Part shown: positions 55,972 to 64,000 of the stretch, piece after piece
How the letters are laid out: every line of letters begins with the position of its first letter
How positions within the stretch are numbered: position 1 is the first letter of the stretch
NCBI RefSeq assembly: GCF_900461105.1
Contig: NZ_UFWZ01000001.1
Span: 558,001 to 622,000, forward strand
Source: Clostridium putrefaciens
GTDB lineage: Bacteria; Bacillota; Clostridia; Clostridiales; Clostridiaceae
Length of the DNA: 64,000 nucleotides
Reading direction: 5' to 3'
Translations under genes and position numbers: made by a program
The notes under the pieces: model-generated
What the model saw: the letters and a program-made list of their open reading frames with translations, nothing else
Database searches by the model: none
What the model was told of the DNA's origin: nothing

Positions 55972-57015
55972 ATGGCTTTGATAAAAACTAATAGAATAGA
56001 AAAAAAAGTAATAAAGAATAACCATCTTTTCAATCCTTTATTTGTCATAATTATCGGGCTTATATCTTTGGTATTAGTCATAGCAGTGTCGATTTCATTG
56101 GGAGCTGCTGATGTAAAGGTAATGACTATTTGGAATTCAATATTTAATTTTGATAATGGAATAACTGATCATTTGGTTATTAGGGAAATTAGATTACCTA
56201 GAGTATTAGGGGGCGCCATAGTAGGTGCTTGCTTTGCTGTAGCTGGGGCTCTAATGCAAGGAATGACCCGTAATCCACTGGCTGATTCGGGTTTAATGGG
56301 ACTAAATGCTGGTGCAGGGTTTGTTCTTGCTATTTGTTTTGCTTTTTTTCCAGGAATTCCATATATATATTTAATTCTATATTCTTTTTTGGGTGCGGCC
56401 TTTGGCGCTGCTTTTGTATATGGTATAGGCTCATTTTCTAAAAGTGGATTAACCCCACTTAGGTTGGTATTAGCAGGTACTGCTGTAAGTGCTTTGTTAA
56501 GTGCCATAAGCCAAGGAATAGCAATTTATTTTAATATCGGACAAAACTTGTTATTTTGGACTGCAGGTGGAGTAGCAGGAACTACATGGTTACAGCTTAA
56601 AATAATTATTCCTTGGGTATTCATAGCCCTTGTTGGTGCAATTGCTGTTTCGCCATCAATTACTCTTTTAAGTCTAGGCGATGACGTTTCTAAGGGACTT
56701 GGATTAAAGACAAATGTAGTGAAACTTATAACTACAATTATTGTTCTTATGCTTTCAGGCGTAGCGGTATCTGTAGTGGGTTCCGTGGGATTTGTAGGAC
56801 TGATTATACCACATCTTGCTCGTTATCTTGTAGGTGTTGACTACAGATGGATAATTCCTTGTTCAGCGGTATTTGGAAGTTTGCTAGTGGTACTAGCTGA
56901 TCTTTGTGGAAGAATAATTAATCCACCTTATGAAACACCTATAGGAGCAATTATTGCTCTCATAGGAGTACCCTTCTTCCTTTATCTAGCACAAAAGGAA
57001 AGGAGAGGATTATAA
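55972..57015 (+). CDS. FecCD-family siderophore permease 1
   Basis: A 347-residue permease of the BtuC/FecCD family with about nine to ten helices. Motifs: REIRLPRVLGGAIVGACFAVAGALMQGMTRNPLADSGLMGLNAGAGF, LLGLGDDVSKGLGLKT, VGSVGFVGLIIPHLARYLVG (EAA-like loop contacting the ATPase), all standard. AGAAAGG precedes the ATG. It is followed without gap by its paralogue, with the stop and the next ATG adjacent. It forms a heterodimeric pore. Confidence 0.93.
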   Translation: MALIKTNRIEKKVIKNNHLFNPLFVIIIGLISLVLVIAVSISLGAADVKVMTIWNSIFNFDNGITDHLVIREIRLPRVLGGAIVGACFAVAGALMQGMTRNPLADSGLMGLNAGAGFVLAICFAFFPGIPYIYLILYSFLGAAFGAAFVYGIGSFSKSGLTPLRLVLAGTAVSALLSAISQGIAIYFNIGQNLLFWTAGGVAGTTWLQLKIIIPWVFIALVGAIAVSPSITLLSLGDDVSKGLGLKTNVVKLITTIIVLMLSGVAVSVVGSVGFVGLIIPHLARYLVGVDYRWIIPCSAVFGSLLVVLADLCGRIINPPYETPIGAIIALIGVPFFLYLAQKERRGL

Positions 57016-58050
57016 ATGGATAGAGATGATATTTTCATAAAAGAGAATAAACGAAAGATAAGGGGAGTTATTCTAATAGCTATACTTTGCCTATTAATAT
57101 TAATAACTTTTGTCATTAGTATGAATACTGGATACATTAGATTATCACCTAGTGATGTTACAAGAACATTATTTGGTGGAGGGTCTAAAAAAGAGAACTT
57201 AATTCTTTTTGATTTTAGACTTCCAAGGATTGTAATTTCTATTATGGTTGGGGCAGGACTTGCTATGTCGGGCTGTATTATGCAGGGTATTTCCCAAAAT
57301 GCTTTGGCAGATCCAGGGATTTTAGGTATCAATGCTGGGGCTGGTTTAATGGTAGTATTATTTATTTCATTTTTCCCTGTAAGTGGAATAGGCTCTATAT
57401 TCTTATTACCTGCTTTAGCCTTTATTGGAGCTGGGCTTACAGCTATATTGATTTATATATTAGCTTATAATAAAAATAAAGGATTGTCACCTACGAGATT
57501 GATTTTAACAGGGATTGCAGTTCAATCTGGCATAAGCGCTGTAATGATTATACTTACAATACGTCTTAAACCAGAGCAATTTCAATTTGTTTCTATATGG
57601 CTTGCTGGAAGTATATGGGGATCAAACTGGAAGTTTGTGCTAGCATTACTACCTTGGCTAGTAGTATTTATTCCTTTTGCTTTTTACAAAGCTAGAATAC
57701 TCAATGTGTTAAGTATGGGTGATCAAATTGCAATGGGACTTGGAGTTGCTGTTGAAAAGGAAAGAAGGATTCTATTAGCAAGTTCAGTTGCTTTAGCAGG
57801 CCCTTGTGTTGCTATTAGTGGAGGAATAAGCTTCGTAGGACTAATTGCTCCTCATATATCTAAACGTCTTGTAGGCCCTAAACATCAGCTTTTACTTCCA
57901 GTTTCAGCGCTTACAGGATCTCTACTTGTAATCTTAGCAGACACTTTAGGCCGCTTTATAGTTCAGCCAGCAGAAATACCCACAGGAATTGTGGTGGCTA
58001 TTATTGGGGCCCCATACTTCTTATATTTATTGGCTAGAACGAAAGATTAA
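57016..58050 (+). CDS. FecCD-family siderophore permease 2
   Basis: A 344-residue paralogue of the preceding permease, with FRLPRIVISIMVGAGLAMSGCIMQGISQNALADPGILGINAGAGL, LSMGDQIAMGLGV and GGISFVGLIAPHISKRLVGP. AGGAGAGG lies within the end of the previous gene. Second half of the Fe-siderophore membrane channel, followed 35 bases later by the ATPase. Confidence 0.93.
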   Translation: MDRDDIFIKENKRKIRGVILIAILCLLILITFVISMNTGYIRLSPSDVTRTLFGGGSKKENLILFDFRLPRIVISIMVGAGLAMSGCIMQGISQNALADPGILGINAGAGLMVVLFISFFPVSGIGSIFLLPALAFIGAGLTAILIYILAYNKNKGLSPTRLILTGIAVQSGISAVMIILTIRLKPEQFQFVSIWLAGSIWGSNWKFVLALLPWLVVFIPFAFYKARILNVLSMGDQIAMGLGVAVEKERRILLASSVALAGPCVAISGGISFVGLIAPHISKRLVGPKHQLLLPVSALTGSLLVILADTLGRFIVQPAEIPTGIVVAIIGAPYFLYLLARTKD

Positions 58051-58085
58051 AAGGATAATAAAATTAAATAAAGGGGTAGATTAAT

Positions 58086-58931
58086 TTGTCAGTACAATTA
58101 AATACAAAAAATATGGATGTTGGCTATGATGAAAAATTAATTATTAAGGATCTTAATTTGGAAATACCTATAGGTAAAATAACTGCCCTAATTGGATCTA
58201 ATGGCTCTGGTAAATCCACCATATTAAAAACCATGGCACGGATTATGTCCCCGAAGGAAGGGCTTGTTTTATTAGATGGAAAGTCTATACATTCAGAGTC
58301 TACTAAAGAGGTAGCAAAAAGATTAGCTATGTTACCCCAGAATCCTTCAGCTCCTGAGGGATTAACAGTATATGAGCTTGTAACCTATGGAAGGTTTCCT
58401 CATCAAAAGGGTTTTGGAACATTAACCTTTGAAGATAAAGAAATTGTTATGAGTGCATTAAGAGTAACAGGAATGGAAGAATTCTATGACCGTCCTGTAG
58501 ATCAGCTTTCCGGTGGTCAACGACAAAAGGCTTGGATTGCTATGGCACTTGCCCAACAAACAGAAATTCTATTTTTAGATGAACCCACTACATTTTTAGA
58601 TATGGCTCATCAACTGGAAGTATTGAAGTTACTAGAAAAGCTAAATCGTGAGGAAGGGAGAACTATTATTATGGTAGTTCACGATTTAAACCACGCTGCT
58701 AGGTATGCTCAGAATATGGTAGCTATAAACCATGGAACCATAGTTAGTGAGGGGACTCCAAAAAAGGTTATGACAAAGGAAGTACTAAGGGATGTATTTG
58801 GTATTGAAGCAGATATAATGATAGATCCAAGAATAGGGGTTCCTCTTTGTATACCCTATGAATTAGCAACTAATTGCAATGAGTCGACGTATGCAAATAA
58901 TCACTTACAAATAGGAAAATATAATTATTAA
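58086..58931 (+). CDS. Siderophore ABC ATPase (FecE/FepC-like)
   Basis: A 281-residue ATPase with [12 protein letters not shown] (Walker A), [17 protein letters not shown] signature, [19 protein letters not shown] (Walker B region) and [12 protein letters not shown], which typify iron-chelate ATPases. Start TTG 58086 has AGGGGTAG nine bases upstream; no in-frame ATG precedes the fold. Energises the two FecCD permeases and works with the following lipoprotein. Confidence 0.93.
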   Translation: MSVQLNTKNMDVGYDEKLIIKDLNLEIPIGKITALIGSNGSGKSTILKTMARIMSPKEGLVLLDGKSIHSESTKEVAKRLAMLPQNPSAPEGLTVYELVTYGRFPHQKGFGTLTFEDKEIVMSALRVTGMEEFYDRPVDQLSGGQRQKAWIAMALAQQTEILFLDEPTTFLDMAHQLEVLKLLEKLNREEGRTIIMVVHDLNHAARYAQNMVAINHGTIVSEGTPKKVMTKEVLRDVFGIEADIMIDPRIGVPLCIPYELATNCNESTYANNHLQIGKYNY

Positions 58932-58944
58932 AAGGGGTGTTTTT

Positions 58945-59904
58945 ATGTTTATAAAAAGGTCAAATAAATTGTTATTAACTTCAATTATTATGCTTTCTTT
59001 ATTTGTTACTGCTTGTAGGGGCGTAAATAAAGGAACAGTTTCCGCAGAAAATGTAGATGGTAAAACAAAAACTGTAAGTACAGTTAATGGAGATATTGAA
59101 ATACCAGTAGAACCAAAGAAAATTGTAGTAGACGGTTATTTACCATCAGTATTAACACTAGGGATAAAACCAGTTGGATCAACTGCTTCAGATCTTAAAA
59201 ATGTTCATATTCAAGATATGGTATCCGGAATTGAAGTTATAGGTGGAGAAGAAGATGGGTTATCACCTGAAGCAATTTTAGAATTAAAACCTGATTTAAT
59301 TATTACACTTATAGGTTCTGGTGCTGATAATGATAAATATGAGCAGATTTCAAAAATTGCACCTACTATTTCAATTCCTTTTGGAACGTATAAAGATGTG
59401 CATAGCGAATTAAAAGGATTGGGTGAAATGCTTGGGAAAGAAAAGGAGGCAGAAGATTGGCTTAAAGACTATGATAAAAGAGTTGAAGCTGCGAGGGGGA
59501 AAATTAAAGGACTAATTGAAGATAAGGAAACTGTTTCAATACTTGGAGCTTATAGTAAAGGATTTTATGTTTATGGTAATGGTGGATATAGAGGAGGACA
59601 AGCTATTTATAGAAATCTTAAATTAACGCCACCTGAAACTATACAAAAAGAACTAATGGATGCTGGTGAAACTTTTAAGCAAATTTCTTTTGAAGTGATG
59701 AAGGATTATGCTGGAGATTATATATTTTTTGATGAATCTTACGGTGGGAAAATAGATAAAAGTAATTCAATGTTGAAGTCTTTGGAGGCTGTTAAAAATG
59801 ATAAGGTATTTTATTTGGATCCAGACTTTTTCTGGCCTTATGATCCTATTGCTGTAATTAATCAAACTGAAAAGGTTGTACAAATGTTATCTGAAAAAAG
59901 ATAA
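58945..59904 (+). CDS. Siderophore-binding lipoprotein (FhuD/YfiY-type)
   Basis: A 319-residue secreted binding protein. The signal ends in a lipobox, LFVTAC, with acylated Cys24. The periplasmic-binding-protein class III fold includes VPVEPKKIVVDGYLPSVLTLGIKPVG, LSPEAILELKPDLIITL, and WPYDPIAVINQTEKVVQML. AAAGGGG precedes the ATG. It captures the Fe-siderophore for the transporter. No known siderophore type can be read from the sequence. Confidence 0.92.
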   Translation: MFIKRSNKLLLTSIIMLSLFVTACRGVNKGTVSAENVDGKTKTVSTVNGDIEIPVEPKKIVVDGYLPSVLTLGIKPVGSTASDLKNVHIQDMVSGIEVIGGEEDGLSPEAILELKPDLIITLIGSGADNDKYEQISKIAPTISIPFGTYKDVHSELKGLGEMLGKEKEAEDWLKDYDKRVEAARGKIKGLIEDKETVSILGAYSKGFYVYGNGGYRGGQAIYRNLKLTPPETIQKELMDAGETFKQISFEVMKDYAGDYIFFDESYGGKIDKSNSMLKSLEAVKNDKVFYLDPDFFWPYDPIAVINQTEKVVQMLSEKR

Positions 59905-59954
59905 ACAGCTATTCAGTGATATTTTACTACAATATAAATTTTATATTAAAAGAA

Positions 59955-60010
59955 TAACTGGAAAAGGCCTTAATTTAAGCTTATGCATAAATTAGGGCCC
60001 TTTTCAGTTA
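59955..60010. terminator. Large hairpin between convergent operons
   Basis: AACTGGAAAAGG plus TAATTTA pair with their near-complements around a loop at about 59976-59988. There is no strong T run on the plus strand, so it may act as a processing or weak bidirectional terminator. Confidence 0.5.
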
Positions 60011-60080
60011 TATAATATATAGCATTATTTAATATTATGTGTATTACTTTCTAATCATTTGGTGGTAGGAGTACATTACA

Positions 60081-61388
60081 TTAAAATATCATAGAACCTA
60101 TAATACCGAATATTATAAGTGGTATATTATAATGGAGGAATGTGGGTACGCAAGTATCCCAAATGTGATCATGTTGTCCATCTACATTTAGTCCGGATGT
60201 TGGTCCAAGGGTGCTGTCAGATGCTGGTGAACCTGCATCTCCAAGGGCTGCTGCAACACCTATTAAAATTATGGTCGCTAGTGGAGAAAAGCCAAGTTCT
60301 ATTGAAAGTGGGCAATAGATTGCAGCTATTATAGGAATAGTACCAAATGAACTGCCTATACCCATGGTTACTACAAGTCCTACAAGTAACATTAATCCTG
60401 CACCTAGGATTTTACTACCATTAACCATAAGGGAAAGAGAAGAAACTAAAGACTCTACAGCTCCAGTTTTTCTTAAAACATCGCCATAACCTGATGCAAC
60501 TAGCATAATAAATGCAATTAGACCCATTATTTTAATTCCACCATCAAGCAATTCATCAATTTCATTAAATTTAACTGCTCTTGAAACAAATATTATTATT
60601 AATGCGCCTAAGGCTCCAAGTGGAAGGGATTTTGTGATAACTTGAATCACAAATGCAGATATAGCAGCAATTAATACAGACCAATGCTTTGATGTCATCT
60701 TAAGGTCTTCATCATCAAACTTTTGTAAAAAATTCACTTCAATATCATCGTATTTTCTTGGTTTGCTATAAGTAATAAATATAGCTACAAAAAGACCTAT
60801 TAACATCCCTATACCTGGAAACCATAATACTTTAGCTACATCGGATGTGGCTACTAATATACCACTTTTGTTCATTTCAGCGCTTATAATACCGTGAAAT
60901 ATAAGACCGAATCCTACTGGTAAAACGATATAAGGAGCCTTTAATCCAAAGGTAAGGGCACAAGCTACTGCTCTTCTGTCTATTTTAAGCTTGTTCATAA
61001 GTAAGAGTAAAGGTGGTATTAATATTGGGATATATGCTATATGAACTGGAATAAGATTTTGAGAAAAACAACCTATAAAAGCGAGTAATAATAAAAATAC
61101 ATATTTTTTGCCACCAATAATATTGGATATCTTTTTTGCTAAAATGGAAGCAAGACCACTTTTATTTACTGCAACTGCTAATGAACCAAGTAGTACATAG
61201 CTTAGCGCGGTTTCAGCATTGCCACCCATTCCTCCAATTAGGGTATTCATCGTGTCCCCTAAAGACATACCTGAAACTAAACCTGCCGTCATAGCTGCAA
61301 TTAATATAGAAATTAATACATTAAGTTTAAAAAGGCATAAAATTATCATCACAACAACTGAGATAACAACTGAATTGAATAATAACAT
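60081..61388 (-). CDS. YuiF-type Na+/H+ antiporter or amino-acid permease family protein
   Basis: A 435-residue membrane protein with about ten to eleven segments. LLGSLAVAVNKSGLASILAKKI, FIGCFSQNLIPVHIAYIPILIPPLLLLMNKLKIDRRAVACALTFGLKAPYIVLPVG, GIGSSFGTIPIIAAIYCPL and SPASDSTLGPTSGLNVDGQHDHIWDT are typical of the YuiF/NhaC-like transporters. ATG 61388 is chosen as AAAGGAG is seven bases upstream; the ATG 36 bases earlier has no such site. Convergent with the iron operon. The substrate is unknown. Confidence 0.85.
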   Translation of the reverse strand: MLLFNSVVISVVVMIILCLFKLNVLISILIAAMTAGLVSGMSLGDTMNTLIGGMGGNAETALSYVLLGSLAVAVNKSGLASILAKKISNIIGGKKYVFLLLLAFIGCFSQNLIPVHIAYIPILIPPLLLLMNKLKIDRRAVACALTFGLKAPYIVLPVGFGLIFHGIISAEMNKSGILVATSDVAKVLWFPGIGMLIGLFVAIFITYSKPRKYDDIEVNFLQKFDDEDLKMTSKHWSVLIAAISAFVIQVITKSLPLGALGALIIIFVSRAVKFNEIDELLDGGIKIMGLIAFIMLVASGYGDVLRKTGAVESLVSSLSLMVNGSKILGAGLMLLVGLVVTMGIGSSFGTIPIIAAIYCPLSIELGFSPLATIILIGVAAALGDAGSPASDSTLGPTSGLNVDGQHDHIWDTCVPTFLHYNIPLIIFGIIGSMIF

Positions 61389-61649
61389 ATTTTTTCTCCT
61401 TTCTTTTAATATTTTATCTAACATTTTACTAGAAAATATATATTATGTCTTTGTTTTTATTATTATATGACGATTTTACTGTTATATATCTAGTTTATAT
61501 TAGAACTCATTGTTAAAATAAAAGTTACTTAAATTAAATAAATACGAAGAGTGCAAGTATTCAAAAAGACTAGCTTTATAAAGGATAAATTTTGTGATAA
61601 AGTAAGATTATAAATTACAGTGGTAAACTAGTTTATAAGGAGGGTTATG

Positions 61650-62210
61650 ATGGATAATGAAAGAATAGAAAATGCTGTTAGAGAAATACTTTATGCTATA
61701 GGTGAAGATCCAAATAGAGAAGGGTTATTAGATACACCAAAAAGAATGGCGAGGATGTATGAAGAGATTTTTTCGGGATTAAATGAAGATCCTAAAAAAC
61801 ATTTAGAGGTGTATTTTCAGGAAGAACAATATGAAGAGTTAGTTTTAATTAAAGATATTCCATTTTATTCTGTCTGTGAACACCATTTAGTTCCTTTCTA
61901 TGGAAAAGCTCATGTAGGTTATTTACCTAAGGGTGGTAGATTAACAGGGCTTAGTAAACTTGCAAGAGTTGTAGATTCTGTTTCAAAAAGGCCACAACTA
62001 CAGGAAAGGCTCACAGCTTCTATAGCAGATTCAATAGTTGAAAAGCTTGATCCATATGGAGTTATTGTAGTAATAGAAGCTGAACATATGTGTATGACTA
62101 TGAGAGGTGTGAAAAAACCAGGGTCTAAGACTATAACTTCTGCGGTAAGAGGAACATTTGCAACGGATTCCAAATCTAGAGCAGAAGTATTATCAATAAT
62201 AAACAAATAA
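61650..62210 (+). CDS. folE: GTP cyclohydrolase I
   Basis: A 186-residue cytoplasmic zinc enzyme converting GTP to 7,8-dihydroneopterin triphosphate, first step of folate synthesis. Metal and catalytic motifs CEHHLVPF and [11 protein letters not shown] are intact, as is [28 protein letters not shown] is best spaced for ATG 61650; ATG 61647 immediately before is an alternative. First of the fol operon. I searched by eye for a THF riboswitch in its 260-base leader and saw none. Confidence 0.95.
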   Translation: MDNERIENAVREILYAIGEDPNREGLLDTPKRMARMYEEIFSGLNEDPKKHLEVYFQEEQYEELVLIKDIPFYSVCEHHLVPFYGKAHVGYLPKGGRLTGLSKLARVVDSVSKRPQLQERLTASIADSIVEKLDPYGVIVVIEAEHMCMTMRGVKKPGSKTITSAVRGTFATDSKSRAEVLSIINK

Positions 62211-62231
62211 TCATGGAGGTTAGATTGAGCT

Positions 62232-63071
62232 ATGATAAAGATTAAAAAGGAAATAAAAGATATTAAGTTTTTAGATAAAAATATAAGATTTGGTGAGAGA
62301 ACCTATATTATGGGGATTTTAAATGTTACTCCTGATTCATTTTCAGATGGTGGAGATTTTATAGACATACATAATGCTGTTAATCATGCAAAAGATATGA
62401 TTCAGTTTGGTGTAGATATTATAGATGTTGGAGGGGAGTCCTCTAGACCAGGTCATAAAAATATTACGGAAGAGGAAGAACTAAAAAGGGTAATTCCAGT
62501 TATTAAAAGCCTTTCGGCTAAGACGGATGCAATAATATCTTTAGATACTATAAGATCAAAAGTGGCTGAGGAAGCAATAAAACAGGGAGCACATATAATC
62601 AATGATATATGGGGATTACAAAAAGATCCCAATATGGCAAAGGTAGTTGCAAAATATAAGGTTCCTGTTATAATTATGCATAACCAAAATGGAACTGATT
62701 ATAACAATATCATTGAGGATATTAAGGGGTTTTTTAAACAATCTATAGCCATTGCTAAGGATGCTGGAATTTCAGAGGATATGATAATATTAGATCCAGG
62801 CATTGGTTTTGGTAAGACTCCTCAGCAAAATATTATGGTGATGAGCAAGTTAGATGAAATAAAGTCTCTTGGGTATCCTTTATTACTTGGAACATCAAGA
62901 AAATCGATGTTGGGTAAGATTTTAGACTTACCACCAAAGGAGAGAGTGGAAGGGACTTTAGCAACTACAATATTAGGAATAGTACAAGGCGTGGATATAG
63001 TTAGAGTTCATGATGTAAAAGAAAACTTAAGAGCTGCAAAGGTTGCAGATGCAATAATTAGAGGTGAATAG
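62232..63071 (+). CDS. folP: Dihydropteroate synthase
   Basis: A 279-residue TIM-barrel enzyme joining p-aminobenzoate to 6-hydroxymethyl-dihydropterin pyrophosphate, the target of sulfonamides. Signature segments GILNVTPDSFSDGG, DVGGESSRPGH, IINDIWG, LDPGIGFGKT and GTSRKSMLG are all present. GGAGGT precedes the ATG. The stop lies within the folB ribosome binding site, so the genes are tightly coupled. Confidence 0.95.
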   Translation: MIKIKKEIKDIKFLDKNIRFGERTYIMGILNVTPDSFSDGGDFIDIHNAVNHAKDMIQFGVDIIDVGGESSRPGHKNITEEEELKRVIPVIKSLSAKTDAIISLDTIRSKVAEEAIKQGAHIINDIWGLQKDPNMAKVVAKYKVPVIIMHNQNGTDYNNIIEDIKGFFKQSIAIAKDAGISEDMIILDPGIGFGKTPQQNIMVMSKLDEIKSLGYPLLLGTSRKSMLGKILDLPPKERVEGTLATTILGIVQGVDIVRVHDVKENLRAAKVADAIIRGE

Positions 63072-63072
63072 T

Positions 63073-63444
63073 ATGGATGAAATTATTATGGAGAATATGG
63101 CGTTCCATGGTTACCATGGAGTATTAAAAGAAGAAAAGGTATTAGGTCAAAGATTTTATGTAGATGCTAAGTTATATTTAGATTTAAAGAAGGCAGGTGA
63201 AAGCGATAATTTGAATGATACTGTTAGTTATGCTGAGGTATATAAAATTATAGAACACATCATGACTAAGGAAAAATTTGAGTTATTAGAAGCACTAGCC
63301 CATAAGATATGTAATGAAATATTATTATATTATAAAAATATAGAAACAGTGGTCTTAAAAGTTAAAAAACCTAGTGCTCCTGTAGTAGGTAATTTTGATT
63401 ATTTTGCTGTGAAAATTAAAAGGAGTAGAAGGGATTATGAATAA
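63073..63444 (+). CDS. folB: Dihydroneopterin aldolase
   Basis: A 123-residue aldolase making 6-hydroxymethyl-dihydropterin. MENMAFHGYHGVLKEEKVLGQRFYVDA, DTVSYAEVY and VKKPSAPV are diagnostic; the active Lys and Glu positions fall in LKVKKPSAP and HGVLKEE. ATG 63073 is chosen with AGAGGTGA upstream; GTG 63064 belongs to that site. Overlaps folK by 8 bases. Confidence 0.93.
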   Translation: MDEIIMENMAFHGYHGVLKEEKVLGQRFYVDAKLYLDLKKAGESDNLNDTVSYAEVYKIIEHIMTKEKFELLEALAHKICNEILLYYKNIETVVLKVKKPSAPVVGNFDYFAVKIKRSRRDYE

Positions 63445-63910
63445 GATATACCTTGGATTAGGAAGTAATATTGGAGATACAAAAATAAATATTGAAACAG
63501 CTATATCACTTTTAAGCAAGAAGATAAATATAAAAGATAAATCTTCCTACTATGAAACAGAACCTGTAGGTTTTAAGGATCAACCATGGTTTTTAAATAT
63601 AGTTATTGAAGGTGAAACTGATTTAAGAGTAGAAGAGCTATTAAATTTCACTCAAAGTGTGGAAAATGATATGAAAAGGGTGAAGACATTTCTAAATGGA
63701 CCAAGAATTATAGATGTGGATATATTATTATATAATGATGTGAATATTGTATCAGAAAGACTTAATGTGCCTCATCCTCGTATGCATGAAAGAGCCTTTG
63801 TAATGGTTCCTTTATTTGAATTATCAAAAGATCTTAGAATTAATAATATGTTAATTCAAGATATTATTAAAAATCTTAAGGGGAAAGAAACTATAAAGAG
63901 GGTGTGGTGA
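63437..63910 (+). CDS. folK: Hydroxymethyl-dihydropterin pyrophosphokinase
   Basis: A 157-residue HPPK transferring pyrophosphate from ATP to 6-hydroxymethyl-dihydropterin. LGLGSNIGDT, YETEPVGFKDQPWFLNIV, GPRIIDVDILLY and HPRMHERAFVMVPLFEL match the family fully. Overlapping folB by 8 bases and ending on the start of the next gene, it completes the folE-P-B-K order. No folC or pabA/B is visible here. Confidence 0.94.
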   Translation: MNKIYLGLGSNIGDTKINIETAISLLSKKINIKDKSSYYETEPVGFKDQPWFLNIVIEGETDLRVEELLNFTQSVENDMKRVKTFLNGPRIIDVDILLYNDVNIVSERLNVPHPRMHERAFVMVPLFELSKDLRINNMLIQDIIKNLKGKETIKRVW

Positions 63911-64000
63911 TGGAGAGAATTAATTGTATTTTAAAAGATAAAGAGTTTAATATGTATCTAAAAAACAACGAAGAATTAGAAGAGGATAGGATTTTTTGTC
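63910..64000 (+). CDS. Start of probable HD-domain protein (cut by window end)
   Basis: Thirty residues begin MERINCILKDKEFNMYL and reach EEDRIFC. In clostridial fol operons the gene after folK often encodes an HD-domain phosphohydrolase with an N-terminal DRIFCKH; the DRIFC here matches that memory. The ATG overlaps the folK stop by one base, and GGTG precedes it. The window ends before any HD motif. Confidence 0.45.
   Translation, partial: MERINCILKDKEFNMYLKNNEELEEDRIFC

Noticed and set aside
61389-61649. THF riboswitch in the folE leader
   Set aside because: No match to the conserved core could be seen by eye.

Overview
The window is AT-rich and compactly coded, with strong purine-rich ribosome binding sites (often GGGGG-type), TTG/GTG starts and T-tailed hairpin terminators. 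Together with collagen-like and coat-like sporulation genes, PRD-type PTS regulators, FeoAB, S8 proteases and a queuosine-salvage operon, this indicates a spore-forming low-GC Firmicute, most probably Clostridium or a close relative. I see no rRNA, tRNA or CRISPR array.

Layout. Bases 1-7300 look accessory: a Ser/Thr-rich surface protein, a large thioester/SpaA-type LPXTG adhesin running in frame into a truncated pilin-like protein, a 36-bp direct repeat bracketing decayed membrane-protein sequence, a few small proteins and a multi-TM protein. 7.4-12.7 kb is a mannose/fructose-type sugar module (manA, a PRD/EIIB/EIIA regulator, EIIBC, EIIA); the manA and PTS promoters share an almost identical regulatory architecture. 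12.7-17.0 kb holds a cupin/cytochrome-b5 coat-like protein behind a SigK-like promoter, a radical SAM protein, a DegV remnant and a chemoreceptor. 17.1-20.1 kb is a NifX / MinD-ferredoxin / MinD-ferredoxin / NifX / DUF134 operon behind a promoter flanked by two matching palindromes. 20.3-23.6 kb is a vitamin B6 salvage locus (MocR/PdxR regulator, pyridoxal kinase, ECF S component), followed by a triplicated 73-bp hairpin repeat. 23.9-27.3 kb is a collagen-like spore-surface protein with its probable glycosyltransferase. 27.6-33.3 kb is a 1902-residue secreted S8 protease.

33.5-44.2 kb is a type I restriction-modification island: half-length hsdS, hsdM, a DinD-like gene, full-length hsdS, a small unknown gene, hsdR and a YgjP-type metalloprotease. 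An IS607-family element (serine recombinase plus TnpB with predicted omega RNA) sits exactly at the start of the dinD-like gene. 44.5-50 kb carries a MYG1-family protein, an FG-GAP-like protein, feoB/feoA, and a divergent DtxR/MntR-type regulator. 50-52.1 kb is a BcrAB-type ABC transporter next to a GntR remnant. 52.3-53.7 kb is a preQ1-I riboswitch controlling an ECF S component and a QueL-like radical SAM lyase. 53.9-59.9 kb is a Fur-box-preceded iron-siderophore operon (ABC exporter, two FecCD permeases, ATPase, lipoprotein). After a convergent YuiF-type transporter, the window ends in the folate operon folE-folP-folB-folK plus the start of a probable HD-domain gene.

The items most worth a second look are the G6 tract that decides adhesin-pilin fusion, the twin manA/PTS promoters, the double palindrome in front of the NifX/MinD cluster, the 73-bp triple repeat, the MocR regulator lacking its PLP lysine, and the IS607/TnpB insertion in the restriction locus. 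All family names are from reading the translated sequence; nothing was searched against a database.
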